This document shows positions 50,951-63,434 of a stretch of 64,000 bases of DNA, piece by piece. The notes below the pieces were generated by a model. The model was not told the origin of the DNA, ran no database searches, and saw nothing but the letters and a program-made list of their open reading frames with translations. Positions within the stretch are counted from its first letter, which is position 1; the number at the start of each line of letters is the position of its first letter. A program made the translations under genes and the position numbers. Source of the stretch: Escallonia rubra. Lineage: Eukaryota > Streptophyta > Magnoliopsida > Escalloniales > Escalloniaceae. The DNA is taken from the NCBI GenBank assembly GCA_033065855.1, contig JAVXUO010003087.1, forward strand, positions 62,001 to 126,000, written 5' to 3'.

Positions 50951-53900
50951 TTACAGCTTCGAAACAGGTAAGCCTATATAAGGTAAAGAAATATCAGTGG
51001 GCGGTGATCGCCTAATATAATGAATGCAGAAGGAGGAGGAGCACAAAAATAATATTACCCAAGGCTTTTGCGTTGACAATGCTCGGAGACGCAGCAGGAG
51101 GCAGAGAGTTCTCATCCAAGAAGAGGTCTACGCGATTTGGATCTGACCAGACAGGATATCCTTTGACTTTTCCCTATATTATAACAGATATAGAATGTCA
51201 ATACTTTCCTAGAACTAATTTTGTGTCCCAGTCTAAATAAGCCAGAATGCGACTCCCAGTTGAAAACTGGAGAGTCCAGAAATTTCATACCAAGACATTT
51301 AAAGCAGCCAGAGTGGCCATTCCTTCACGAGTCCACTGCACAAGCCAAGTGGAAATGTAAGTACTTCTACAGCTGAATACCAACAAAATCAAAAGAAAAA
51401 GAACTTCCAGCAATATTACCTTGGAAGCAGAAGCAATATGAGGAACTACAATGGCATTCTTCATTTCAGATAGCCCAGGTTTCATGTAAGGCTCGTCCTA
51501 ATAAATCCAGCTTTGAAATGAATTCTACAGTCACTCTGAAGTGATATATAGTAGAGTTGTAGATTAGGGAGTGGCAGCCATTAGGTTACCTCGAAGACAT
51601 CGAGACCAACTCGAAACATAGGGTTTTGCTTTAAATGCTCCACAAGAGCGACCTCGTCAATAACAGGGCCCCTGCTGCAGTTCACGAGGATTGCTTCCTA
51701 GATACGAAGATTAATAACTTTAGCAGTAGAATCTAATACTTACGTCATCAGCTCGACACTAAAGAACAACTGTCCATAAAGTACTACCTTCTTCATCACA
51801 GCAAGGCTATCTTTGTTGACTAGATGATAAGTTGTTTTGTCTAGAATTGGATGAAGACTTATCTACAAAAGAAAAAAATAAATCAAAAAAAGAGTAAAAA
51901 CAACAACTCAGGACAAAAAACATGCATATCAAGTTATAAGATTCAAAGTCTCACCACATCCGCCTCTCGGAGGACCTCTTCCATGGATGATGCCCTTTTC
52001 CAAGTGACAGGTTGTTCCCCATTGGCTTTTAAGAACTGACCATAAGCTGCAGTGGACAAGCACGGTTATTCCTAAGGATCTAAGAAACTGACTCATGTTA
52101 ACATAGGGACCCATACATGCCTGTAACAAACTTTTCTAGGCGTGTGGATTGGTATATGTCGTAGTAAATTAGATTCATTTTGAACCCTTCAACCTGTTGA
52201 AACAATAAATACTCCATCAGCATGAAAAAAACAAAATAAGCTTGGAATTCTTGTGAGCTAACATAAGCCAATGGAAAATTCATGTAAATTGACCACAAAA
52301 AACAAAATGTGATTCAATAATGATAACTACAAGAGATCAAATCCAGGATTAACAAAAACAGTAGAAAACCAGAGCGCGGTCAATCCATCTGATGAATGAG
52401 AACCTTCTTTGTAGTGTAATATCTACTTATTTGCAACAGATGATGTCCAATAGCAGAATGTAAGGTATCAATACGCATGCGGTTTATGCTCGGACAAAGG
52501 GCAATGTGTCAAAAGCAAACACTATAATGGTTTCTAGTGATTTATGCTTAGAACATGCACCATGCACTTCAAATGCTAGATAATTGATCACGATCTGAAA
52601 AACCTATAGCTCATACACTATTGCTATTTTCAGGATCAGGTGAGCTTTGTCAGATACTGAAAAATAGTAACTGCTAGAATGGAGATTACCATCATTCTAG
52701 CATAAGCAGATCCTATTCGACCAGCTCCAATCACATCAACAGTCTGTCCTTTAAGCAAGTTTCCCACGAATCTAAATTGAAAGTGAAGCCAAGTTTTACA
52801 ATGGTGATTAGTAAGGAGCATGCTAAAAATCAAATTGGTCTCCGCCGTATGGCCAACTGACAAGTGAAAGGTTATAGCGGCAGTCATACAAGTGAGGAAG
52901 CCATCCATCATACAATCCAGCCCGCATGAACTCATCTGCTTCAACAATCCTTCTAGCTGCAGCTAAAGAAAGTGAAGCTGCTAGTTCTGCTGTTGTCTCT
53001 GTGAGTACACCCTAACCATGTAAACTTCGCATTAAATGACTATAAGCCTGTAAGAGATCTATAGAGTTTTTATAATCAGACAAAGCCCACCAATTACTTT
53101 TTTCCCATGAAGGGTGCAAACACCAGTACAATTGGTTGTCTTTGACAAAACCAAAGTGTAAGTGTAAGTGCACGTGTCAATGATGAATGGCATGGTCTAT
53201 GACTACAAATTAGAAGGTACTTGCTAGCATGTGCACCGTGAATAGGGAATTCCAGACCAACCAAATAGCACGAGATTTTCTGCCACCATGAAGCACTGAG
53301 CTGAATCAGCTGATGGCGCAAGACTTCCTCAAAGAAGGCCGCTCATGTGAGCAAAACTTCACCAATTGATGGATCGGCAGTCGAGAGTACCAACACTGAG
53401 CCTCAGCACGAATTCCGCTGGACTCTGGGGAGATGGGTTCACTAGGCTAGCATCAAATGTTCGCAACATATCTCCTCCCACAGTCCTTCCTAAGGATGAT
53501 GCTAAGCAATGAAGTACATAAGCAACATAATCAAAGCCCTAGTCTAGGTGCACATCTAACCCCTCAACAATTTCATCGTGACCTGCTTCATTTTCTGCTT
53601 GTGTACGTGCTATGGGTATAGGTGCATGGTGCGCGGTTGTGGGTAAGCATTATGCTGGACTAGGCTTTGACGGTTGATCTGATTTGCATTAGGTTCATAA
53701 CTCTTACAGCTTGCATATGCTTTCCTTTATGCTAATGCAGATGCAATCCATAATGCTTGTCTCTCGTGTGTGCATCTTAGTCTGTTCTCATTGACATATC
53801 TCTCTGTTATTCTCTTTGTGCACTATGCGCACTTGATCAGTCACTTCTACATTTGTGTCTCCATGAGCAATTGGAAGCTTGCACGTGAAGGGAAGAGTAG

Positions 53901-55010
53901 AAGCATGATAGACATTATTGAACCTATTCTACGATAGATAAGCTTTAAAGTGAGTGACAATATTGGCACATTGCATTTGCAGCAAAGCTCTAATATCTCC
54001 CACCTGCCATTCTCTATTGGCACTATCTCAGTCCTCACTTCATCGTCACTATCGCTGCAGCCTGCTGTATCATCTCCCTCCAGGGACCCTACAGTATCTC
54101 CATTCTCAAACTCCTTCGGATAACGTGCTATTGAATTTAACCTTACATCGTGACAAAGATAATGTAGTGAAACAGCAACATTTAATTCCAACACATAAAA
54201 GGACATTGTTGCTTTGCAGAATAATCCACTCCCATAGGAACACTTAAAAGCAGGATGATAATCAATGTACCCATGCCTGTTGGCAAACTCATGAGCACAG
54301 AGAAAACATATATCGAAGGAAAAATCAACTCACAGGAGTGTTTCCAACAGCAACACCGTACTTAGTGGCAGCATTGACGTCAACATTGTTGTATCCAACA
54401 GCCATGTTACTGAAAGCTTTCCCCCCTGCTTTGCTCAATGCAGAGAACAGTGTATGCCCCCAATCTTCAGTCAACTGAACACAAACTTGTAGCATAAGCA
54501 AATCAACATTTCAGCTTATATTTTACAGTATCTGTCTCTGTGTGTGCTTTTACCTGCCCGATCACTCCATCACACTTGTCTCCGATCAGAGCAACGATAT
54601 CCTCAACAGACAATATGGTTTTCTTCTGTGTACATATCTGAATACAAAGAGAAAAAGAGACAATTATTTGCATATATATATCGTTCATTTTATAATTTTT
54701 GTTTCATTTGACTTTTTAAGTGTCTTTAGAATTTCAACATCTAAACGATAACTTCAATTCGGGTAGGTATTCAATGAGGGAAGTAAATATTAGTCCAAAT
54801 TCTATTCTACGCACTTGTAAGAATTCAACGAGACAAAGATTATGCAACTGAGGGAGAAAGTAAACTTAGAAAAGAGTTGGAGGATTACTTCGCGCGACAG
54901 TCTTGTTCAATCAAGAGATTAATCTAACGGGTACCCGGCATAGGCTTTGTGCTGATAACTCTATATTTCCCATTTGGGTTCCACACCTCAATTGCAACTG
55001 GCTGAGCCAT
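50951..55010 (-). pseudogene. HPR1: Peroxisomal NADH-dependent hydroxypyruvate reductase (HPR1), exon 1 disrupted
   Basis: Thirteen exons (minus): 55010-54889, 54637-54554, 54474-54334, 53011-52890, 52771-52690, 52193-52121, 52046-51955, 51862-51788, 51697-51590, 51497-51420, 51335-51291, 51173-51059 and 50973-50951. The family converts hydroxypyruvate to glycerate in photorespiration. Seen: NAD-binding VIGAGRIG, substrate/cofactor region NCSRGPVIDE, DEPYMKPG, active-site PHIASASK, and the peroxisome signal SKL at the end. Exons 2-13 are in phase and undamaged; total length would be 386 residues, the family's usual size. Exon 1 keeps the ATG (55010) but has TAG at 54926-54924 (codon 29, Trp expected) and is one base short before its donor (RxE region). 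Intron 6 uses a GC donor. Introns are present, so it is a duplicate, not a retrocopy. Alternative first exons or sequence errors would make it a working gene. Confidence 0.85.
53012..54333. other. HPR1 intron 3, 1.3 kb
   Basis: The longest HPR1 intron. It holds a 119-codon minus-strand frame (54206-53847) with an acidic DDTAGCSDSDDE stretch and no recognised domain. It may be inserted sequence, but no ends were identified. Confidence 0.35.
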
Positions 55011-55400
55011 GGAAGTCGAGAAGTTTGTGCTTGCTGTTTTTTGGTGTTTCAATTGCACTTGAAGCAGAGTTTTTCAAATTTCTGGTTCTTGATATGGTGC
55101 GGAGAGGTCTACAACGCTAAGTAGTGGTGCGGAGTTTGACTGGTGGCCACGTGTTGATTGTTGACTGGAGCTATCCTTGATCGTGGTGATGAAGGGCCTG
55201 ATACAGGATATTACTGTGGTACGTAGGGGGTGATCGGATGCCTCGAGATAAAGCGGTCTTGATTTGGAGGGGTTAGACATTTTGGAGCCTTTGGACCTCT
55301 CGTTCGGCACAGGATAACGAAGATAGGGCTTCGCAACTGTGCCACAAATGTGAGGGGGTCCATACCCTTTTGTGAAATGACTTCAATAGCCCTTTCCTTT
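55011..55400. other. HPR1 upstream region
   Basis: No TATA box or other element was recognised within 400 bases of the ATG. Confidence 0.4.
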
Positions 55401-57189
55401 GGCTATGTTCGGTAACGTTTATTTTTGCAATTTTTTCTCTAATTTTGTAAATTAGAGAAAATAAACGCGTTTGATACACAGTTTTTTATTTATTTTTCTT
55501 CAATTTTGAAAATCAGTTTTTAAAACAGGGCTATTTTTGAAAACTCTCATTTAGGAGTTTTGAGATTTTCAGTTTTGGTTTTTATTTTGAGACCACCACC
55601 ACAGCCCACCGTATCCCGCCGACAGCCAGCGACCACCGCTCGGCCGACAGGCACTGCCACGCCACACCACCACCACACGCAAACCACCATAAAATAAAAT
55701 AAAAACTGGGTAATTAAGCACCCAAAAGAAATAACTCAAAATAAAAATTGGGTAATCAAACACCCTTTTGTTTTTGTAAAAATAAAATAAAATTAAACTT
55801 ATTATTTTTTTTGGATCATTTGCACATAAAACCCTATACTATAAGGGTGGGAGCGCATTTCACCTTAACGTTTCAATTTTGGTGCGATTCACCTTATTGT
55901 TCTTTAATTTGTGCTCAATTTACCAATTGACGGTTTGGAGTCCAATTTCTTGGATGCCTGTCAATATTCTAGGGGTAAAATGGTCACTTCAACACTTTTT
56001 CTGCATCACCCCTCCCTTTCTCTGTGTCTTTTCTCTTTTTTGTTTATGTATTCACGCATCCAAGAGCACCACCACTCACTTCCCCGCCACGACCAACGTT
56101 GTACACTTCGCCGCCACCACCAACACCATAGCCAGACACAATTGCGTTGTCCACCACCCTGCCCACTTTGCTGCGGCCACCACTGGCCATAGCCAAGCAC
56201 GAAACCACCCCCACCACCGACCATAACCACCGCCATACCCATAGTAACCACCACCCCAAACTTCTGATTCGAACCCTTATCCTGTCATTAAGTACTTTGC
56301 TAAATCGGGGAGAGATAGAAGAGAGAGAGAGAGAGAAAGAGAGATCTGATGCTAGTGGCGTGGTGGCGCAGAATACACAGCCACGGTGGTGCACAGACTA
56401 CACGGCGGCGGCGGTGGCGCTTGCTCCACATGCCAAATCGGAGTCCGCCCCACTAACCACTCGCTCTCATCACCTCAACACAATTAGTTCGCCACATCAC
56501 CATCGAGTTCGCCACAACACCGTAGTGCCAAAATGGACCCAGATCCCTCACTTTCTATGGGGCTGAAGCTATCGATTGAATTGGCATAAAGGCTTTAATG
56601 GCGGTGTTGGCCGCGGCGGCAGAAGTGGGTATGGTGTTGGTCGCAGTTGTAGAAATGCTTTGATGGTGGTGTTGGTGTTAGAGAGATGGAAGGGGGTTTG
56701 ATTGTTAGGGTGTTAGCGATGGCGGCAGAAGTGGGTTAATGGTGGTGTTGATTTGATGGATTGAGAGGCAGTGGTGGCAATTTGGGGGTTGATGGTCGTA
56801 GGAATTGTGGTGCAGTAGCCTTGGATTAGGGGTATGGTGGCGTTGGTGTTGGGCGGGTGGTGGTCAATTGAACATGAAGATGAATGGGGTACAATTGGTT
56901 TGTACGTGTCAACCCTTTATTGGTAAATAGCAATGATGTGGCTGCCAACGTGGAAAAAGACTTTAACGGACAATTTTACCCTTGACAAATTGATGGCCAT
57001 CCAAGAAATTGGACTCCAAAACGTCAATTGGTAAATTGAGCACAAATTAAAGAATAGTAAGGTGAATCGCACCAAAATTGAAACGTTAAGGTGAAATGCG
57101 CACCCGCCCCTATAATATAGGGTTTTATGTGCAAATGATCCTTTTTTTTAAAGAGAAAATCAAAACTGAAAGTGATTTCAAACACTACC
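55401..57189. mobile_element. Small element related to 33724-34275, split by a Mutator-like element
   Basis: The outer parts (55401-55812 and 57142-57189) share the CCACC core and the A/T-rich ends of the 33.7 kb element. The approximate inverted ends are GGCTATGTTCGGTAA and CAAACACTACC. Target duplication not resolved. Confidence 0.55.
55813..57141. mobile_element. Mutator-like element with ~190-bp inverted ends
   Basis: Starts GGATCATTTGCACATAAAA and ends with the exact inverse TTTTATGTGCAAATGATCC. The inverted ends extend through TTGGTGCGATTCACCTTA and ATTGGACTCCAAA-type motifs to about 190 bp. The flanks are T-runs, so an 8-9 base duplication is likely but ambiguous. The interior is GC-rich, with CCACCACC and GGTGGTG stretches and no recognised gene. 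Confidence 0.85.
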
Positions 57190-57855
57190 TTAGTAGTGTC
57201 TTTTGTTTCTGCACCCATGCAGTTGGTTGCAGAAAGTTATGTAGTGTTGTTGCTATAAGGTAAGTTGTCAGTTTTTATAGCGACAACTTGGAGTCTTTTG
57301 TCTCCATGAGCCTCTTTACCGATTAGCAACATCGATGAAGGTTAACTTGGAAAACTTTTGTGTATTATCAAAATAATAAGAAGATGTTTATAACTCCCAT
57401 ATAACAGACAATAAGTGACATTTTATACAGTGACACTACACAATTATAGTGATTTATTTTAATTACATTAAAAAAAAATTGCTTAAAATTATCGCTAATT
57501 GTGCCAAGTAAAAAGTCACTAAGCATTTTAAGCGACTACTAATTGATTCTCTATGAAGAGTGGTAGGTTTTTTTTTTTTTACAGTCACGATAACAGTCAA
57601 ATACAGTATTATTCTAGCGACTCTCGGTTACGGATTTCGTATCACCTTAAGAGATGCCGTTTAGTTAGTGCGAGTATCTTTTAACACCCTGCATGAGTTA
57701 AACTAAGGGAGAAGGTGGCCTGTGATACTTGGACTTACAAAAGCTTCTCATCTTGGGAAGATGGTTTTGCACCATAGAAAGATGGATAAACAAGACAGTA
57801 CGGGCACAATGTATATTAAGTTGATGAGTTAAGTGAACCATAACACACGTTTTTT
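57190..57855. other. AT-rich spacer, nothing recognised
   Basis: No gene, RNA or transposon terminus was seen. Confidence 0.5.
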
Positions 57856-58250
57856 GTGCTCTCAATTGCTTTTACGCTCGAATGGGTTTACTATTGTGGG
57901 CTTCAACCTTATTGGGTGTCTGCCACAATCTCGGCCTATCATGGTTATTACATGCAAGCCCAACGTGTGGCAGACATCCCAACCCAGCATGGTTTTACGT
58001 CGAACTTTGTTAAATCGGGGTATGGTCATATTTTCTTAGCATCCATTCCAAGCATGAAGCCCTTGAGCAAGCGAGCTCCTCTTTCTTCTCCTACAACGTT
58101 GTGAAGTGGCTTGTGGTTGTGGTCATTACCGCTTGCAATGCAAAGACTGTCAAGTGTCCTGACAGGGTGATGGGGGGGTGTTATTCGCTGGTTCTTTGGG
58201 GAGGCTATGTCCAGCATGCTGCAGTGGTCGTTGCTGTAAACTAGACATAT
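57856..58250 (+). pseudogene. Unidentified coding-like remnant (copy c)
   Basis: An 82-codon frame (57856-58104) with aromatic-rich segments such as SAYHGYYMQAQRVADIP continues in another frame past 58080, where FSYNVVKW-type sequence can be read. The end is duplicated at 46270-46436. It looks like a degraded exon of a host gene. Family not recognised. Confidence 0.4.
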
Positions 58251-59440
58251 CTCAGTAAGCATGGCGTGCTTTTCCAGAATCGTTGTGGATTTCTCACGTT
58301 GCTTACTAGCACAGGGAGGGTGGTGAAGGCGATCTTTATATGAAGCATATTATTAGCGGTATACTCTCTTATACTCGGAAGATCTATCTACATATCGGTT
58401 TGTCTTAAGAGCTCTATTAATGTCAAGCTACAGACCCCTTTAATTAAGTTCTTATGTGGTCTTCGCCAATGAACAACATAATTCTGGGCCACGAGGCAGT
58501 GGGTTACTATAAACCACACGGGAGGGGAAGCGTGAAAGTGGAGCCGAACTTGCTCGATTTGGACCCTCAATTCATCGTGGGAGCCCATGCACAAATAAGG
58601 GCAGGGTGCGTGTAGCTACCGGCATTTCATACACCGCGTGCGCCCTTGTAAAAACTCCTAACATGGCCACGTACTAATATTGTGGAAGCCAAGTGGTTTC
58701 TCTGCAAAAAACATGAAATACTTTCTCCAACCATGACTTTAACCATCTCTAACCGAAGACTACAACAGACTTGTTGAACTACGGCCGCATAATAATATTG
58801 TGGACGCCCACTTTCCATTTTGGCTAAGCGGTATTACTGTAAAAAACACGAGAAAACTTTCTACAATCATGCCTCAACCATCTCTGACTAAAGACTATTG
58901 GCAAGACATCTACGGTGACAGCAAAAATCTCTTCAGCGGCGCAGAGCCATGTTGCCTTGCTTAGTAACCCTGTAGAATATATAATACTGATGATTCCTAC
59001 AGATTGCAAAAGCCGCTTTTGATGCAATTAATCAGCATTTCAAAGGTTATTAGAGTGAGCTTTAATCCTATGCGTTTGCAGTTGGCAAGATCCCCCATGA
59101 TAAAAACTCCGAAGCAACCAACCCACAACTGATTACTTCCACCCCAAAACTCAGAAGCAACCAATGCACTACTGAATACTTCCCAACCCTGATGGTGCCA
59201 ATAATCAGCAAATATCACACAAGGCACATGAATGAGAACCAATATCAAGAAAGCAAACAGAATTTTCATAAAAGATTTCCAAGCATAAGCCCATGTCATT
59301 CATCCACCACAACTCCTTTGTCTCCATTAAATCACATGGACAGGTTGTAAGAGCAAAAGGAACCCAAATATCTACGTACCCGAAGTTCATAGCATCTAAC
59401 ATAATTATATAGCAGTCCTAAAGCAATATCAACATATCCT
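58250..59440. repeat. SKP1 3'-flank block, copy c
   Basis: Third copy of the block seen at 35461-36730 and 46440-47690. It lacks both private tandem duplications. Confidence 0.8.
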
Positions 59441-60843
59441 TCACTCAAAGGCCCAAGCATTCTCCCTGCGGACTTCCTCTTCTTCCTCTGGAATGAAATC
59501 GTCCTTGATGTTAAATGTCTCGCGGATCTCTTCCGGAGTCTTCCCCTTGAGCATGTCTGCAACAGTTTGGCAGGTCAGTTCCTGCAGAGACTTGATGTTC
59601 AGATAGTTTGCTGCCTGCATAAGAGATCAAAGCCAACCATCACTATACAGGTAATAAACCAAAAGAAAAGGGCCACTACATAGGTAATACAACAAAAAAA
59701 CAAGAAGAGAAAAGCACTCTAAACACTCAAACAGCTGCCTTGTGAAATATAAAAACGTAAGAGCTGCAACAGACAGAGCCAAACAGGTAATATTAGCTTA
59801 ATTGCGCAAGATAGATTCAATCAGGAGAGAGAAGGATCAGACACCAGATTCTAAAAATCAAATTCCAATAAACATAATTCAGAGTTAAACCCAGGGTCAA
59901 GTTCTATTTATGCTTTCAAAAATAAAATCAATACAGAATTAGTCACGATTGAACTCAGGGTCAAGATTGATATCATGCTCTCACTGTTAACGAAAATACA
60001 CAAATTTCTCTAGTCACAATTGAACACAGATCAAGTTTTGTTCATTCTTTCACTTGTAACGACAATACACAAGTATAACGCAGGTATCAGCCATATAACA
60101 TAAACTTGGAAGATTTAAATCCCAGTTATGTCCCAAGGTCAATAAACAATTAAAAAGGAAGATTTAAGTCTCAGTCATGTGTTCAAAAGTACCCAAGGTT
60201 GATTACCACCATACAATCACATAAATTGGCAGCCCAAACGGCTAATATGGTAACAGTACACAAGAATCATAAAACCCATGGCTAAAAAGATTTTGTATCA
60301 TAACCGTATGTTACATCATACAAATCAGAGAAGGAAAGGGGTAAAACTGTGGTAATGGAATGAAGGGCAAAAGGGTCAATAAATATAACGCAGATCTCAT
60401 GTATAACCATATAGATCGATCAACCGAAGAGTTAAGATGAAAATAATCGACATAATCATAAACCCACAAAAAAACATACAGATCAGCAACAAGTAATAAA
60501 GTGCAAAAACGGCAACAAAAAGAGAGGATCAAGGGCGAGAGGGTCAGACCAGGATGAGATCAAAAAGGATGCCCTGGTTAACTTGCGCGAACTCGGCGTC
60601 AAAGGCCTTGAGGTCGTCCTCGGAAGACTTGTCGTCAGACTTTGGAGTGTGGACATGCTTCTTGCAGTACTCAATGACCTTGGCCAGGATCTTGCTCGTC
60701 ACGTTCGGCAGCGGGATGCTCGGGTTGGCGCAGTCGTCCTCGATGATGTACCTTATCGGCTGCCACTCCACCGCCACCGCCTCCTCCAATTCGAACGTCT
60801 CCCCGTCCGAGCTCTTCAGGACGATCATCTTCGATGAAGCCAT
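59441..60843 (-). CDS. SKP1: SKP1-like protein, copy c (diverged)
   Basis: Two exons, 60843-60550 and 59614-59441, join in phase to 155 codons with a GT-AG intron of 935 bp. The overall SKP1 architecture is the same as copy b. Differences cluster in the first third ([17 protein letters not shown]) and in the F-box-binding half ([27 protein letters not shown]). The frame and WAFE end are intact. Changes at conserved positions suggest either relaxed constraint or altered partner choice. It has its own TATA box. Confidence 0.92.
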
Positions 60844-60979
60844 GATCTTGAACGGTTTTTCTTGGATTTGAAACCCTAACCCTATGAGAGAGAAAGAGGG
60901 GCGAGAGAGCGACGGCAAAATAGAGATGAAAAAGAAGCGAATGAGATAAGAGAGAGATACCTGTTAGGGTAAAGGCTGG

Positions 60980-60987
60980 TATTTATA
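60980..60987 (-). promoter_or_regulatory. TATA box of SKP1 copy c
   Basis: TATAAATA on the minus strand, 137 bases before the ATG, in the same context as copy b. Confidence 0.75.
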
Positions 60988-61069
60988 GAGGAGCCCGGAT
61001 GGTGATTGTTTCCGAGTTACCGGAGTAATTGGAGATTTGCCCGTTTTCAACCCCCCACCGACTTGGTAT

Positions 61070-62262
61070 GTAAATTTCAAGGCTGTTTGTTTGTCACCAT
61101 GGAATTAGGACGAGACTTTGAGACTGTGGCCATGGAAGCTCCCAAACAAGCAGTCCTAATCGGCCAGAATTGTGATCGGTTTTCCATCCTCTTTTCCTCT
61201 TTCTTTCACTTTTTGGCCCCATTCGTCCTTTAACAACCACCTTTCATCTGGAAAACGTACCATCCACGCTTAGCTTAGTGTGAACATTCTGTGGAAACCT
61301 TAGAAATGGCCAAATCATCAAGACCCAGTCCCCTTCCCGTTTACCATTACAAAGTCCACCCAGCAATTTTGGGTCTGATTTCACCTGTTTAAGCTTTATC
61401 AGCTGTGCTAAGAGTTTTCAAATTGGATGTCACCAAAGCGGTTTAACCATTGAATTGAATGACGATCAGTTTCCTTTCTTGTCTCTGCCTCGCCTTCTCT
61501 CTGCTCCACTCTTCCTTCGCTGCTCCAACGTTGTTATTTCAGGCAAGACACGCAGCTATCTTGTTAATTGTATGCGTCTTCAAAGTTTATATAGATCTGT
61601 ATAGGGATGTTTGGTAGTCATTGTTGTATGGTTTTTAATGGAACGAACAGGGGTTTAACTGGGAATCATGCAATAACCAAGGAGGATGGTACAACTCGCT
61701 CATTCAAACTATATACACATTAAAGAAATTAAAGTCAACAATGAAACAGAGAGAGGAAAAAAAAAAAAAAACGACATTCCAAGGCAATAGTTTTTTATTT
61801 TGGTTTGAACGCTAAAATATATTTTTAAATTAGTTTTAAGGTCAATCGAGATTAAGATATTAGTTCAATTTGGGCCGACGAAGAACCAAAATACTCGGAG
61901 GCCTGTGAATATTTGGATTTTAAAGCTGTTTAGCTCAATCCAGTTTGTCTGCTCCATTGGTCTGGGCTATGCGCTAGGCCTACCGGCCCAGTCCAAGGCC
62001 CGTTGTACCATTTCGCTTCCTGGGTTGTACCTTGGGTTGAAGCCCTGCAAGTATAAGTGCACCCCCTTATCCCCAATTAGTCCCTTCATTCTTCATTTCT
62101 TCTTCACTCTACTGCACAAAGCAAATAAGAAGAGCCGTGGCGGGTATGGCCACATTCAAGTTGTCTCGGTGCCCCTGTTTCAACCCGCCATGATCGTCAT
62201 CATTGAAACCCTTCACGTTCCCAATGCGGGGTTTACCCGAAAAACCCGGCCGACCCAGATTC
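61070..62262. other. 1.2 kb segment present only upstream of SKP1 copy c
   Basis: Homology between the two SKP1 upstream regions stops at ACCGACTT (61061; 49298 in copy b) and resumes at ACAATTATTATC near 62270 (49356 in copy b). Inside, a short inverted pair around CTGTTTGTTTG / CAAACAAGCAG (61083-61154) resembles a MITE. No gene was recognised. Confidence 0.55.
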
Positions 62263-62890
62263 CCAAGTAGCAACAATTATTATCATTGAATATTTTTAAT
62301 AATTTTTTGTTCACACATTAAATAACAATTCTTAACGGCATTTTTTATCGCACTAGAAAATATTCAACAATAATCCATTGTCACTATATAGAAGTTTGTA
62401 AATATTTTCCTATAACCTGAGTGGCGACCAAACTGTTCTGGAAGACCCGGAAAATAATAGGGTGGCACGCTTTGGTTGGTAGTTTAAATATGAATAAGTT
62501 TTGGCCGGATTGTAGAGAGATAGCTACAAACCTTTATTGATAATTAATGGTCGGTTAGTTAATGATGTTGGGCTAACTAGACTTAAGAAGAAATAAATAT
62601 CGTTACGGAGAGTATTTCTTTTTTTTTTCTTTTTTAGCAGTATTAAGGGATGTCAATTTATTCACTAAACGTTTTTTCCTGATTTCAATAGGTAGAATGT
62701 TTTCTAGTACACTATGCCTTAAAGATCAATATCTTGAACGTTTATGCTCGCCATAGAGAGGCTCTTTTACTTATCTGACTCTTTGCTCTTTTACTTATTG
62801 GACTCTTTGCTAACCAATTCAAATTTCAATTAAACTTTTTTTGCTGCATCTAGACATAGATTCAACCTCATTTGGATCCTAAATTCTAGT
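62263..62890. repeat. Duplicate of 49340-49965
   Basis: The distal SKP1 upstream sequence is shared between copies b and c, including GTTGGGCTAAC and AGCAGTATTAAGGGATG. Confidence 0.85.
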
Positions 62891-63129
62891 GCCAACTGCA
62901 AATGTTAGATACCGGCAGGGGTGGAACCAGGAAATTTTTTCAGAGCGCAAAAATTATATCGAATTCAACAACTTTTTTTATTAAAATAATATTAAAAACA
63001 ATTAATTTTTGTTTCACATACCATTATGAATTTCTTTCTTGTTTAGGGTTTTCATAAGATTTGTTGCCTAATAAGTCAATTCTATTTGATGTGGTAAAGT
63101 GCTAAAAGGTTGTGAAATTATAATGTCTT

Positions 63130-63432
63130 GCTTACTGAAGGGGTGCTAGTTGCGGGTTGTCACACAATGAGATTGGCAATGTTTAATGAATTTGTGAATT
63201 TGAAGTTGCTTTCTGTGGCTGAAACTCGATTTGCTTCTTCTATTGTGATGCTTGGGAGGATTAAGCTCATTAAGGGTGGTCTTCAAGCCATGGTAATTAG
63301 TGAACGTTGAAATCTTTGTCGGGATGATGATGTAGCAAAGGCTATGTTTGTTAAGGAGAAGGTGTTGGCTAATGAATGGTGGGATTCCATTGATTACATA
63401 CTTGCTTTCACTACTCCTATGTATGACATGTA
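63130..63432 (+). pseudogene. hAT-family transposase fragment
   Basis: Readable as HTMRLAMFNEFVNLKLLSVA, ETRFASSIVMLGR and, past a stop, RDDDVAKAMFVKEKVLANEW and WWDSIDYILAF. This is the middle of plant hAT (DUF659-associated) transposases. A TGA at 63308-63310 replaces an expected Trp. Both ends are missing. The hAT-like sequence around GGGGTGGAACCAGG (62919) may be a terminus. Confidence 0.8.
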
Positions 63433-63434
63433 GG

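Noticed and set aside
53847..54206. 119-codon frame in HPR1 intron 3 as a gene
   Set aside because: No recognised domain or promoter was seen. Kept only as a note on the intron.
56006..56566. Overlapping long frames on both strands
   Set aside because: They are products of CCACCACC-rich DNA inside the Mutator-like element, with no domain.
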